64,000 nucleotides of DNA from Tichowtungia sp964398915 (GCA_964398915.1 CAYNOR010000004.1:62001-126000); one strand, 5' to 3'. Positions 52,508 to 61,425 are shown, counted from the stretch's first letter. A program made the numbers and translations. Notes: a model not told the origin generated them from the letters alone.

Positions 52508-52625
52508 AGGAATGCCTCAGTTTGTTCGTTTCGCAAATTATGAATTATAAACTATGAACGATGAACATGGTTTTCTGTCTGTCGCCGGATATTTTTAAAG
52601 GCCATCCGCGTTCATAGTTCATCGT

Positions 52626-53333
52626 TTATCCTTCATCATTTAATAAACCCTGTCCGCCATCGACAAAAATCGTCTGTCCGGTGATGTGGTCGCTTTTGAG
52701 CAAATAGAGAACGGCGCTGGCGACATCGGCGGGCGTCGGACGTTTGCCGAGTGGAATGGTTCCGGCGTATTCCCACGCCGGATTATCACTCTCTTTCGGC
52801 GGCGGAAGAATCGCGCCGGGGGCGACAGCGTTGACGGTAATACTGGGCGCGAGGTCGAGAGCCGCCAGTTTTGTCAGCTCTTCGAGCCCTTTTTTGCTGA
52901 GCATGTACGGAATGCAGGTCGTGTCGTGCGAGGTAATCCGCCGGTCGAGCAGGTTGATGATCTTTCCGGTCTTTGTCTGGCGGGCAAATCCGCGGATCAG
53001 CGCCAGCGGCGCCAGCAGGTTTGGCTGAAGCTCTTTCATCACGGCGTCGTAGGTGGCGTCGGCCAGTTTGGTCTGATGAAAAACGGCGGCGTTATTGACC
53101 AGGATGTCGATCGGCCCGAACTGCTGGGAAGCGTGCTCCAGCAGCGTTTCGCACTGCGCCGGATCGCTGAGGTCGGCTTGGATGATATTCGGCCAGAAGG
53201 TGTCGGCTTCCTTCTCCGAGTTCCGGAAATGGACGATCACCTCCGCGCCTTCGGCCAGCAACGCCTCGGCAATCGCGCGGCCAATCCGCACCGCGCCGCC
53301 GGTTACCAATGCTCTTTTGCCTTTAAGAATCAT
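52626..53333 (-). CDS. Short-chain dehydrogenase, pteridine reductase/FolM-like
   Basis: 235 aa from ATG 53333. NAD(P) motif ALVTGGAVRIGRAIAEALLA (TGGAxRIG, the pteridine-reductase variant), NNAA in DILVNNAAVFHQTKL, catalytic Y-x3-K in IPYMLSKKGLEELTK, and the C-term DHITGQTIFVDGGQGL. Proposed dihydromonapterin/dihydrofolate reductase, fitting folB downstream. The 5' end of this gene is found again in three places at 58.8-61.0 kb (see those entries), so it serves as a recombination or integration site. Confidence 0.8.
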   Translation of the reverse strand: MILKGKRALVTGGAVRIGRAIAEALLAEGAEVIVHFRNSEKEADTFWPNIIQADLSDPAQCETLLEHASQQFGPIDILVNNAAVFHQTKLADATYDAVMKELQPNLLAPLALIRGFARQTKTGKIINLLDRRITSHDTTCIPYMLSKKGLEELTKLAALDLAPSITVNAVAPGAILPPPKESDNPAWEYAGTIPLGKRPTPADVASAVLYLLKSDHITGQTIFVDGGQGLLNDEG

Positions 53334-53410
53334 GCCTGCATTATGCACAAACCGCCTGCCGGTGCAACGGCGGCTTTAAACAGTCCGGCTTTTGTAGGAT
53401 GAGGCCAGTA

Positions 53411-54664
53411 TTACTCATATCTCAAGGCCTCAATCGGGTTCAGCGTTGACGCTTTGTATGCGGGATAAAAGCCGAAGAAAATTCCGATTACAGAGCTGAC
53501 GCCGAATGCGAGAAAGATAGACCCGGCAGAGACTACAGCGTTGAAGTTCGCGAAGACTGAAACGAGACGCGCCACACTAACACCGAACAGTACCCCAATA
53601 AGGCCGCCGAGGAGGCTCAATGTCATGGCTTCAATAAGGAATTGCAGCCGGATGTCGCCTGGTTGCGCTCCGATGGCGATGCGGATCCCGATCTCACGGG
53701 TACGTTCGGTGACGCTTACAAGCATGATGTTCATAATGCCGATGCCGCCGACAATGAGCGATATGCCCGCGACCGAACCGAGCAATAACGTGATGACGGT
53801 CGAAATGGAATTCACGGTGTCGGCGATTTCCTTTTGATTGAAAATATTAAAGTCGTCGCTTTGCTGACCATCCGTGAGACGATGCCGTTGACGCAGCAGG
53901 CTCGTAATTTGCTGTTGCGCGGTTTCCATGCGGTTGGCACTGACGATCTGAACGTTTACTGAGCGCAGATATTTGTCGCCGGTGATGCGCTTCATCGCGG
54001 TGGTGTAAGGAATAATAATCCGGTCGTCCTGATTACCGCCCATGCCTGAACCCTTACTTTCCAGCAGTCCGATGATAGTGAACGGTATGTTTTTAATCCG
54101 TAACGTTTGGCCGACCGGGTTCAGCGATCCAAAAAGTTCATTAGCCGTTTTTGAGCCGATCACCGCGACTTTGGCGGCGCTACGGACGTCGACGTCGTTG
54201 AACATTGAACCGGCCGTCAGTTTCCAGCTGCGGATTTTCAAGTAATCCTTTGATTCGCCGACGACGCTCGTGGACCAGTTGCGACCGTTGGCAATGGCCT
54301 GTGCGGTCGTCGAAACCTCCGGACTGATCGCTGCGACATCCGGAACTTCGCGTATGATGGCTTCGGCGTCCGCAAGGGTAATTGTGCTGGCACTGCCAAG
54401 TCCGGACTGTACACCGCCCGATTTCTTACTGCCGGCAAAGACGTTTAAAAGGTTCTGCCCGAGTGCGGAAACCTGACTGGTGATGCGAGCCTGTGCGCCA
54501 TTTCCGACGGCAACCATGGCTATAACTGCTGCAACACCGATAATAATGCCCAATGCTGTGAGTATGGATCGCATCTTGTTCCGACGCAACGCACGCAGAG
54601 CAATAAGCGCGGTTTGCGAGACTTGAGCAAGCCCGTTCTGAAACCGGTGGAACACAGTGGTCAT
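53411..54664 (-). CDS. MacB-like ABC transporter permease
   Basis: 417 aa. N-terminal TM plus MacB_PCD periplasmic domain (ALRRNKMRSILTALGIIIGV, then FNDVDVRSAAKVAVIGSKTA). C-terminal FtsX part with three TM (GIGIMNIMLVSVTERTREIG with IRIAIGA). Unlike E. coli MacB the ATPase is a separate gene, overlapping it by 4 bases. Acts with the adaptor and the outer-membrane channel upstream to export peptides, macrolides or lipids. Confidence 0.92.
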   Translation of the reverse strand: MTTVFHRFQNGLAQVSQTALIALRALRRNKMRSILTALGIIIGVAAVIAMVAVGNGAQARITSQVSALGQNLLNVFAGSKKSGGVQSGLGSASTITLADAEAIIREVPDVAAISPEVSTTAQAIANGRNWSTSVVGESKDYLKIRSWKLTAGSMFNDVDVRSAAKVAVIGSKTANELFGSLNPVGQTLRIKNIPFTIIGLLESKGSGMGGNQDDRIIIPYTTAMKRITGDKYLRSVNVQIVSANRMETAQQQITSLLRQRHRLTDGQQSDDFNIFNQKEIADTVNSISTVITLLLGSVAGISLIVGGIGIMNIMLVSVTERTREIGIRIAIGAQPGDIRLQFLIEAMTLSLLGGLIGVLFGVSVARLVSVFANFNAVVSAGSIFLAFGVSSVIGIFFGFYPAYKASTLNPIEALRYE

Positions 54665-55422
54665 GTCAGCCTCGCTTTCTGTTCCGCCTGATTCAGAGCC
54701 GCCAGTTCCTCCCGCGCCACGCGACGGTTTTGATTGAGCGTGTCACTGATCACCTGACCATCGCGCATCACCACGATGCGTTTGCAATATGCCGCGATGT
54801 CCAATTCATGAGTTACCATGATAATGGTAATGCCTGAGTCATTGAGTTCCTGAAAGAGTCCCATGATTTCGATGCTGGTATGCGTATCTAGCTTGCCTGT
54901 CGGTTCGTCGGCAAGCAGGACTTCAGGCCGGCTGACCAGCGCGCGGGCAATCGCGACGCGCTGCTGCTGACCGCCGGAGAGCTGACTGGGATGATGATCG
55001 CGTCGCGGGCCCAGTCCGACCTTTTCTAATGCCTGTACGGCGCGGTCATGACGCTCGTGTAAGGGGATTGCCGGATGGCTGTAGAACAGAGGCAGTTCGA
55101 CGTTTTCCCGTGCCGACGTGCGTGCGAGGAGATTGAAACTCTGGAAAACGAAACCGAGCTTTTTGTTCCGTAGTTTTGCGGTCTGTTTGCGGTCCAGTTC
55201 AGCTACAGCGACACCATCGAGCAGATACGCCCCGTTGGTCGGCTTGTCGAGACAGCCCAGAGTGTTCATCAGAGTGGATTTCCCCGAGCCGCTGGAACCC
55301 ATGATGGCGACAAATTCGCCGCGCTGGATTTTCATGGTGATGCCGCGCACGGCTTTTACTTCTACCTCTCCCGTTTTATAAGTGCGGACGAGATCGTTGA
55401 GTTGGATGACCGGTGTGTTCAT
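54661..55422 (-). CDS. MacB-like ABC transporter ATPase
   Basis: 253 aa from ATG 55422. Walker A GSSGSGKSTLMNTLGCL, signature QLSGGQQQRVAIARAL, Walker B VLLADEPTGKLDTHTS and H-loop MVTHELDIAAYC; LolD/MacB class with CLDKPTNG. It powers the permease downstream. An in-frame extension to 55497 runs inside the adaptor gene and is not used. Confidence 0.95.
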   Translation of the reverse strand: MNTPVIQLNDLVRTYKTGEVEVKAVRGITMKIQRGEFVAIMGSSGSGKSTLMNTLGCLDKPTNGAYLLDGVAVAELDRKQTAKLRNKKLGFVFQSFNLLARTSARENVELPLFYSHPAIPLHERHDRAVQALEKVGLGPRRDHHPSQLSGGQQQRVAIARALVSRPEVLLADEPTGKLDTHTSIEIMGLFQELNDSGITIIMVTHELDIAAYCKRIVVMRDGQVISDTLNQNRRVAREELAALNQAEQKARLT

Positions 55423-55438
55423 GACTTTATCAGAGGGT

Positions 55439-56599
55439 TTACTGGGGTGTTTGCGGCGGAGGGGCCCCAAAGCCACCTTCTTTTGCGGCTGCGGCAAGAG
55501 TTGATGTTACAACCGGAGTGTTTTCGCGTAGGCCATCCTGAATTTCAGTATCTGTGCCATCGGTGATGCCGGCCTTCACGATAAGCGGGTTGAGTTTGGT
55601 TCCGTTGGCGCTGGTCGTGTAAATGAGGCGTTGACTGCGATCCAGCTTTTGCGGCGGTGCTTGCTCGAATGCCGCGTTGTCAGGAGGTGTGAAGCGCAGC
55701 GCGGTGTTTGGTACTTTTAAAACATTTTGTTTTTCGGAAACAAGACTCGAGACATCTGCGGTCATGCCGGGGAAAAGTTTCTGGTCAGGATTGTCCACTG
55801 AGATAATCGTCTCATAAGTTACCACGTTCTGTGTCGTGGTCGGGGCTTTGCGAACCTGTGTTACCGTTCCGTGGAACGTCTCATCGGGAAAGGCATCCAC
55901 GGTGAAGGCCACCGTCTGTCCGGCCCGCACCTGTCCGATGTCGGCCTCCGAGACTGACGCGCTGATATTCATCTTGGTGATGTCCTGTGCGATGGTGAAC
56001 AGTACCGGCGTTGTCATTGCCGCGTTTACGGTCTGACCGACATCTACTTTGCGCGAAATTACGATTCCGTCCACGGGGGCGGTGATTTTGCAGTAACCGA
56101 GATTCGCCTGAGTGCTTTCGAGCGCAGCTTCGCGGATGACGACTGTGGCTTCGGCCTGTGCAAGTTCGGCAGTGGTTTGGTCAAGATCCAGCTGTGACGC
56201 GGCCTTGAGCGGAACCAGCGCTTTCTTTCGTTCCAAATTTTGGTGCTTCAACGTTACAGTGGCTTTGGCACTGGCCAGTTCACCTTGCGCTTGCCGTAAT
56301 GACGCATCATAAACGGTGGGATCGATTTCTGCAATAAGCTGCCCTTTATTCACAGCCGAATTAAAGTCAGCATATAACGCTGAAATTTTCCCTGAAACCT
56401 GACTGCCGACATCTACGCTTACCACCGCACTCAGCGTACCGCTGGCTGTGACACGCTGGATAATGTTGCCACGTGCTGCTTCGACTGTTTCGTATCGGAA
56501 TGAGGAAGTGCCGGAAGGTTTGCAGCCGAGGAGCGGTGCAAATGTCGCGGTAACGAGCAAAGCCGGGAATAATATGTTGATTTCCATCTGTCGTTTCAT
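55439..56599 (-). CDS. MacA-like periplasmic adaptor (membrane fusion protein)
   Basis: 386 aa from ATG 56599; the ribosome site GGAG lies inside the 3' end of the channel gene. Lipoprotein-like signal (LFPALLVTATFAPLLGC). Then an HlyD barrel-sandwich (GSQVSGKISALYADFNSAVN), a hairpin (ASLRQAQGELASAKATVTLK) and RND_mfp beta domain (ITAPVDGIVISRKVDVGQTV). Links the MacB-type pump to the outer-membrane channel. Confidence 0.92.
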   Translation of the reverse strand: MKRQMEINILFPALLVTATFAPLLGCKPSGTSSFRYETVEAARGNIIQRVTASGTLSAVVSVDVGSQVSGKISALYADFNSAVNKGQLIAEIDPTVYDASLRQAQGELASAKATVTLKHQNLERKKALVPLKAASQLDLDQTTAELAQAEATVVIREAALESTQANLGYCKITAPVDGIVISRKVDVGQTVNAAMTTPVLFTIAQDITKMNISASVSEADIGQVRAGQTVAFTVDAFPDETFHGTVTQVRKAPTTTQNVVTYETIISVDNPDQKLFPGMTADVSSLVSEKQNVLKVPNTALRFTPPDNAAFEQAPPQKLDRSQRLIYTTSANGTKLNPLIVKAGITDGTDTEIQDGLRENTPVVTSTLAAAAKEGGFGAPPPQTPQ

Positions 56600-56600
56600 C

Positions 56601-57968
56601 TTATCTCCATCCGCCGCCAAGCGCCTTGTAGAGCGCGATTTGGCTGGCCAGTTTGTTATATTGGGCTTGAATCAGACTCTGCTGCGCACTGTAAAGATCC
56701 TGTTGCGCTGAAAGAACATTCAGGTAGGAATCCTCGCCCTGCCGATACCGGAAATTTGCCAGTTCAAAACGCCGCTCCTGAACTTCAGCGAGTTTTGCCG
56801 AGGTTTCGATCTGCTGTCTGTAGTTGCTGTTTGCTGCCAGCGCATCGGTTACTTCCCGGAACGCGGTTTGAATCGCCTTTTCATAATTGGCCACTTCAAT
56901 GCGTTCAGATATTTTCGCAGCATTGAGGCTTGCCCGCAGCTTGCCGCCGGTAAAAATGGGCAATGTGATTTGCGGTGAAAAACTCCATACGCCCGTACCC
57001 GACCCGAACAAGTCTGAAAGTTGCGAACTCGTCGTGCCAATAGAGCTTGTGAGCGTAATCTGCGGAAAAAACGCCGCCCGCGCCGCGCCGATATTTGCGT
57101 TGGCTGCTTTCAGCGTATGTTCCGCTTCCAGAATGTCTTTGCGCCGTTGCACCAGTTCCGACGGAAGTCCCGGTGAAACGTCTGAAAGTATATTCGTTTC
57201 ACCGAAGGACTGTGTCGCCGGGAGGTCGGTCGGCAGCGCCTGGCCGACCAGCAGTATCAGTGCATTTTCTGATTGCGCGCGCTGGCGTTCGTAAGTCAGC
57301 ACATTGATTTGAGCGGTCTGCACCTGGCCTTCCGCAGTGCACAAATCAAGTCCGCTGATTGCGCCGGCGTCGAAGCTCGCCTTGTTGAGTTCATAGGAAT
57401 TCTGGGCGGCTTTATGCGTACGCTGTGCCAGTTCCAGTTGTTCCTCGGCTTCACGCAGTGCGAAATATTGTGTGGCGGTTTCCGCGATGAGCGAAATCTG
57501 TGCACTTTGCCGCGCCTCGTCCGTAGCAAAATATTTTTCCAGCGCCTGCCGATTCAAACTGCGCACGCGGCCGAAAAGATCCGCTTCGTAGGCTGTTATG
57601 CCAATGCTCGCACCCCAGGAATCGGATGTCATTCCGGCTGCATGCGAGCGGGTGAAATTACCGTTGCCGTCGACAGAAGGAACAGAGGCCGCCTTTGTGA
57701 TGCGGTATTGCGCCCGGATTTTCTCGACGTTCAGTATAGCGACGCGGAGATCCCGGTTATTCTTCAGCGCCAGTTCAATAAGTTTCTGCAGCCGCTCTTC
57801 ATGAATGAAATCCTGCCACGCAATTTCGGCACTGTGAGTTTCACTGGTCGCAGCTATATCCGGATAGCATGCCGTTACCGGCATGGACGGGCGCTCGTAT
57901 TCGGGGATCATCGTGCAGCCGCTTAACGACAGCGTCAAAATGAAGAGTATAGAGGATGTTTTCATCAT
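56601..57968 (-). CDS. Outer-membrane efflux lipoprotein (NodT/OprM type)
   Basis: 455 aa. Lipobox in LFILTLSLSGCTMIPEY, then two OEP domains: ALKNNRDLRVAILNVEKIRA, WGASIGITAYEADLFGRVRS (LFGR typical), RRKDILEAEHTLKAANANIG and FSPQITLPIFTGGKLRASLN. Trimeric channel for the adaptor-pump. Start at MMK (57968 or 57965) overlaps the TetR stop (TGATG). Confidence 0.92.
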   Translation of the reverse strand: MMKTSSILFILTLSLSGCTMIPEYERPSMPVTACYPDIAATSETHSAEIAWQDFIHEERLQKLIELALKNNRDLRVAILNVEKIRAQYRITKAASVPSVDGNGNFTRSHAAGMTSDSWGASIGITAYEADLFGRVRSLNRQALEKYFATDEARQSAQISLIAETATQYFALREAEEQLELAQRTHKAAQNSYELNKASFDAGAISGLDLCTAEGQVQTAQINVLTYERQRAQSENALILLVGQALPTDLPATQSFGETNILSDVSPGLPSELVQRRKDILEAEHTLKAANANIGAARAAFFPQITLTSSIGTTSSQLSDLFGSGTGVWSFSPQITLPIFTGGKLRASLNAAKISERIEVANYEKAIQTAFREVTDALAANSNYRQQIETSAKLAEVQERRFELANFRYRQGEDSYLNVLSAQQDLYSAQQSLIQAQYNKLASQIALYKALGGGWR

Positions 57969-58642
57969 GGCTGTTTTTTACGCGATGGTTTTGACGGTAT
58001 GGGCAGCGCCGGGCGCTTCCCGGGATCAAGGGCCGGCTTGCTTTGCAGCCCGGCGGCGATGAAACGAACCACTTCACGGAGCATGGGTTCGTGAATTTTT
58101 TTGTTTTGCATGCCGGGTATTTCTTCGGCTCGTACAAAGAACATAAGCAATCCTCCCATGCCGAGCATGGTGCGCAAGTGGATCAAATCTTCCGGCAGTT
58201 CCGGTAGAGCCCGTTGAAATGCCTGAATGAACATTTCGGCGCCGGGCGCGAGTTCTTGATCAACTGCTGCATCAAGAAACGGCGGCGGGTTGAACAGATT
58301 GCTTGCGAGAAAGGTATGAAAGGCAGGGTAGTTCAGCCCTGACTCGAACGGTGGGCGAACCATGCACTCCACAATTTTCTCCACCGTCAACGGCTGGTCG
58401 TTTTCCGCTGCCTGCAGCAAACGCAGGCGTTCCGCGTTCATCGGACGGAAGCGTCTCATGAAGGTCTCTATGAACAGAGTTTCCTTCGACCCAAAGTGGT
58501 ATGTGGCTGCTCCGAGATTAACCTTTGCTTCATCGGCGAGCTGTCTCATGCCGACACCATCAAAGCCGTGTTTAGCAAAGAGCTTTTCCGCAGCATCAAG
58601 CAGTCGGTCGGCTGTACATGGGGCTGACGGTTCTGTTTTCAT
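57965..58642 (-). CDS. TetR family regulator of the efflux operon
   Basis: 225 aa from ATG 58642. HTH part TADRLLDAAEKLFAKHGFDG VGMRQLADEAKVNLGAATYH with GSKETLF, then a ligand-binding C-half of CerR/DUF1956-like type. First gene of the operon tetR-channel-adaptor-ATPase-permease, which it most likely represses, including itself. The promoter is in 58643-58800. A long in-frame extension to 58780 is not supported. Confidence 0.88.
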   Translation of the reverse strand: MKTEPSAPCTADRLLDAAEKLFAKHGFDGVGMRQLADEAKVNLGAATYHFGSKETLFIETFMRRFRPMNAERLRLLQAAENDQPLTVEKIVECMVRPPFESGLNYPAFHTFLASNLFNPPPFLDAAVDQELAPGAEMFIQAFQRALPELPEDLIHLRTMLGMGGLLMFFVRAEEIPGMQNKKIHEPMLREVVRFIAAGLQSKPALDPGKRPALPIPSKPSRKKQP

Positions 58643-58804
58643 GTCGCGATTAATACAAACGTATGAATAATTGTCAAGGCGGATTTTGCGTTCATAAAGA
58701 TCAGGACAGCTGAGGCGGCACAGAATTTCTTCGGGGAAAAGCCGGAGAGGAAGGACGTCGGTCATTGGTTCCGGCAGCACCGGAATCGCTCATGTTCTAT
58801 AGGC

Positions 58805-59218
58805 CGTGTCGTGTGAGGTGATCCGCCGGTCGAGCAGATTGATGATTTTGCCGGTCTTCGTCTGCCGCGCAAATCCGCGGATCAGCGCCAGCGGTGCCAG
58901 CAGGTTCGGTTGAAGTTCCTTCATCACGGCGGCGTAGGTGGCGTCGGCCAGTTTGGTCTGATGAAAAACGGCAGCGTTATTGACGAGAATGTCGATCGGC
59001 CCGAACTGCTGCGAGGCGCGCTCCAGCAGCGTTTCGCACTGCGCCGGATCGCTGAGGTCGGCCTGAATAATATTCGGCCAGAAGGCGTCGGCTTCCTTTT
59101 CCGAGGTTCGGAAATGGACGATCACCTCAGCACATTCGGCCAGCAACGCCTCGGTAATCGCGCGGCCGATCCGTACCGCACCGCCGGTTACCAATGCTCT
59201 TTTGCCTTTAAGAATCAT
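58805..59218 (-). pseudogene. Truncated folM-like copy (5' two thirds)
   Basis: Codes the same N-terminal ~138 residues as the folM-like gene at 52626-53333 (ALVTGGAVRIGRAITEALLA, DILVNNAAVFHQTKL, KIINLLDRRITSHDT) at about 94% identity, then homology stops at 58805 before the catalytic Y-x3-K. So it is inactive. Also the upstream ~50 bases match. First of three folM-end copies in the 58.8-61.0 kb island. Confidence 0.85.
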
Positions 59219-59477
59219 GCCTGCATTATGCACAAACCGCCTGCCGGTGCAACGGCGGCTTTACAAGCAACGGCAAATGTGGATTGATAACTTTTCAAGA
59301 AGAGGATTAATGGAATAAAGGACGAGTGGATTAATGTTTCCAGAATAATCCAGTAATCCATTAATCCAATCATCCAATGGAGTCCAAATTAGGGAGATGA
59401 GGAATGCTTAAATTCTCGGAACCATCGCACGCTTCAAAGCTTGAAAAAGCAGCGTTTTGTTGCATAGTGATAGCACT
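59219..59477. other. Spacer between folM fragment and hicBA
   Basis: Carries folM upstream sequence to about 59290, then AT-rich words (GGATTAATG, CCATTAATCC, CCAATCATCC) that can pair. At 59392-59425 a piece AGGGAGATGA-GAATGCTTAAATTC matches 60733-60757, the junction of the nucleotidyltransferase and its partner gene, so a scrap of that module lies here. Confidence 0.6.
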
Positions 59478-59690
59478 ATGAAAATTCTCGTTAAAAAAGA
59501 TGGTGAAGGTTATCTGGCCCGCGTGCAGGGTTCCGCCAACCTCTTCGCCTACGGCCTGACCAGAGATCAAGCGCTGGAAGAACTCTCCGGTGTTGTTGAT
59601 ATGACCATGGATTATCACCTCGAACAGGTGGACGTGGAACGTCAGGCTCTTCGGGAACTGCTGAATACCCGGCTCGCTTATGCCCTATAA
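59478..59690 (+). CDS. hicB: HicB-like antitoxin
   Basis: 70 aa from ATG 59478. HicB partial RNase-H-like fold: ILVKKDGEGYLARVQGSANL with FAYGLTRDQALEELSGVV. No C-terminal DNA-binding domain, so it is the short form. It overlaps hicA by 11 bases (antitoxin first). Neutralises HicA by binding. Confidence 0.8.
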   Translation: MKILVKKDGEGYLARVQGSANLFAYGLTRDQALEELSGVVDMTMDYHLEQVDVERQALRELLNTRLAYAL

Positions 59691-59889
59691 GTTTAAAGAG
59701 ATCGAAAAGCGGCTGCGCAGACTGGGCTATAAAGTCGTCCGGCAAAAAGGTTCGCACGTTCTCTTTTCTAACGGCTCAAACACCTTTCCCGTTCCTAACC
59801 ATGCCGGTAAAGAAATTTCTCCCGGCGTCGAGAGGCAGATTCTTAAACTGCTCAAAATGAAAAACGACGACTTCCGCCGTCTTGTTTAG
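59680..59889 (+). CDS. hicA: HicA-like mRNA interferase toxin
   Basis: 69 aa. YcfA/HicA dsRBD-like fold: FKEIEKRLRRLGYKVVRQKG SHVLF with catalytic His in GSHVLF, then FPVPNHAGKEISPGVERQIL, the typical second half. Cleaves mRNA when free. Coupled to hicB by an 11-base overlap. Confidence 0.9.
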   Translation: MPYKFKEIEKRLRRLGYKVVRQKGSHVLFSNGSNTFPVPNHAGKEISPGVERQILKLLKMKNDDFRRLV

Positions 59890-60041
59890 GGTCTGCCCGT
59901 ATCCGAAAACCATTCAGCGATTCGGGTGATTTTGGGTGGAGCGTGATCGCCGAGCACGCTTCGCTTGTCCGCCGCGGGAGAAAACGCGCCCTGCGGTCGC
60001 ATTCCACCTAAATCCAATGCAAATCAGGAGTATATCCAGTG

Positions 60042-60183
60042 TGAGCGCTTCGGTAATCGCGCGGCCAATCCGCACCGCCGGTTACCAATGCCCGTTTACC
60101 TTTTAGAATCATGACTGCATTATGCACAAACGGTCTGCCGGTGCAACGGCGGCTTTACAAGCAACGCCAAATGTGGGTTTATA
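60042..60183 (-). repeat. folM 5'-end fragment, copy 3
   Basis: GCGCTTCGGTAATCGCGCGG to the folM start codon complement, then ~65 bases upstream (CATTATGCACAAACGGTCTG, TTACAAGCAACGCCAAATGTGG). Matches 53271-53385 and the region 59150-59285. A small internal deletion (CCGCACCGCCGG for CCGCACCGCGCCGCCGG) shows it is not coding. Confidence 0.85.
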
Positions 60184-60191
60184 ACCGGGTC

Positions 60192-60752
60192 ATGAGCCGG
60201 ATTGAGCAAATAAACTATGTCTTTGAAACGGTGAGCCGCCGACTGCCGGAGGCGGGTATCGGATTTCTGATGATCGGCGGCCATGCGGTCAATCACTATG
60301 GCTACACCCGCGCCACCATGGATGTAGATTTTATGATCGCGGCGGAAGACGTTTCAACCGTTCGTCAGGTAATGAAAGACGCCGGGTTTACGAATGTTTC
60401 CGAGGGAGAAACCGTCATCTTCTTTTCGCTTCCCGATTCTCCGGTTCGTGTGGATTTTTTGCCGGTGGATACCGGTACACTGGAGCAGCTTCTGTCCGGC
60501 GCTGTACAGGTAAAGTACGGCGGCGCATCACTCAAGGTTCCCTGCCTGCTGGATTTACTGGCTATGAAACTCTTTGCTTTGAAAGGCGGCCATCCCCGCC
60601 GAAAAGATCGTGATGCTGCGGATATTGTTCATCTGATTGCAGAAAACGGACTGACGGCAGAAACGGATCTGAAGCCGTTGTGCGAGCGGTATGCGACAAC
60701 CCGGATCTATGAGGAACTGGCTGCGCGGATCAGGGAGATGAAAAATGCTTAA
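60192..60752 (+). CDS. Nucleotidyltransferase-fold protein (AbiEii/DUF6036-like)
   Basis: 186 aa from ATG 60192 (SRIEQINYVFETVSRRL); in-frame starts further up read through the folM fragment and are ignored. Core: IGFLMIGGHAVNHYGYTRAT MDVDFMI shows the NTase GG-x-A ... T-x-D-x-D pattern, with a further Asp in PVRVDFLPVD, and LAMKLFALKGGHPRRKDRDA ADI like AbiEii/MenA-type NTases. Such proteins act as toxins or as modifiers in TA pairs. It overlaps the next small gene by 8 bases. Confidence 0.7.
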   Translation: MSRIEQINYVFETVSRRLPEAGIGFLMIGGHAVNHYGYTRATMDVDFMIAAEDVSTVRQVMKDAGFTNVSEGETVIFFSLPDSPVRVDFLPVDTGTLEQLLSGAVQVKYGGASLKVPCLLDLLAMKLFALKGGHPRRKDRDAADIVHLIAENGLTAETDLKPLCERYATTRIYEELAARIREMKNA

Positions 60753-60930
60753 ATTCCCGGAAATCAAGGACGCGGCGAGCATCCCTGCGCCGAAAATGTC
60801 GCTGATGGATTACGCGCATTTTTCCGTTTTCTGTCTGGAAAATAATCCACACATCACGCCGGAAAATTGCCTCGTCCGTGACTCCGGCGAATTTAATATC
60901 AAAAAACCGTTTCGGCTGAATCTGAAGTAA
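60745..60930 (+). CDS. Small partner ORF of the nucleotidyltransferase
   Basis: 61 aa, MLKFPEIKDAASIPAPKMSL then MDYAHFSVFCLENNPHITPE. No family recognised. It begins inside the last codons of the nucleotidyltransferase gene (ATGCTTAA), with GGGAGATGA upstream, so translation is coupled. A fragment with the same start (ATGCTTAAATTC-CGGAA) lies at 59404. Possible antitoxin/toxin partner. Confidence 0.5.
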   Translation: MLKFPEIKDAASIPAPKMSLMDYAHFSVFCLENNPHITPENCLVRDSGEFNIKKPFRLNLK

Positions 60931-60990
60931 GCGCTTCGGCAATCGCGCGGCCAATCCGCATCGCACCGCCGGTTACCAAAGCTCTTTTTC
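60931..60990 (-). repeat. folM 5'-end fragment, copy 4
   Basis: GCGCTTCGGCAATCGCGCGGCC to the folM start codon (CAT at about 60999-61001). Its left end, GCGCTTCGG, is the same as in copy 3, and the homology stops at the start codon. Between it and 61015 there is only AT-rich spacer. Confidence 0.8.
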
Positions 60991-61014
60991 TGTTTAGGTT
61001 CATATTTTTTAACG

Positions 61015-61425
61015 TCAGCCATGCTTCTGAGGCGACTCGCTCAGGTCGCCGATAGCCTTAGAAGCCTTCAGTTCTGTGATTCCTTGTGGCACAATCTTAA
61101 ACCATCCGTTTGCTGGTTCGAACACCGCGACATACACAAGGAACCGTGTGCTGCAAGTGCCGCATTGTTCAATGCGGAATTTTGGCCAGCCGTCAGCCAA
61201 CGAACGATCTCGCCGCAGACCGAAATGTTCCCTAATTGGTTCCGACCAGTTTGCTCCGAGGACGTTCTCACGGTCGCTGTAATTTCCGATGTAGGATGGA
61301 AGATCAAGAGGCAACGTAGTTCCGCACGCGCATGTGAACTCGTATACACGTCCTTTTTTCGGATGAGCATCGTCATACGCCGGGGCACGCTGCCGATCTG
61401 GCTTCAGTATTTTTTGTCCGAACAT
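61015..61425 (-). CDS. Small zinc-ribbon-like hypothetical
   Basis: 136 aa. YEFTCACGTTLPLDLPSYIG with a C-x-C pair and FRIEQCGTCSTRFLVYVAVF with C-x2-C, which together could bind one zinc. The rest is not recognised. 47 bases downstream of pepA on the same strand. Likely a PVC-type orphan. Confidence 0.5.
   Translation of the reverse strand: MFGQKILKPDRQRAPAYDDAHPKKGRVYEFTCACGTTLPLDLPSYIGNYSDRENVLGANWSEPIREHFGLRRDRSLADGWPKFRIEQCGTCSTRFLVYVAVFEPANGWFKIVPQGITELKASKAIGDLSESPQKHG

Noticed and set aside
60111..60191. Upstream start of the nucleotidyltransferase gene
   Set aside because: The extra codons are translated from the folM upstream fragment (same letters CTNGLPVQRR as at other copies); ATG 60192 is used.
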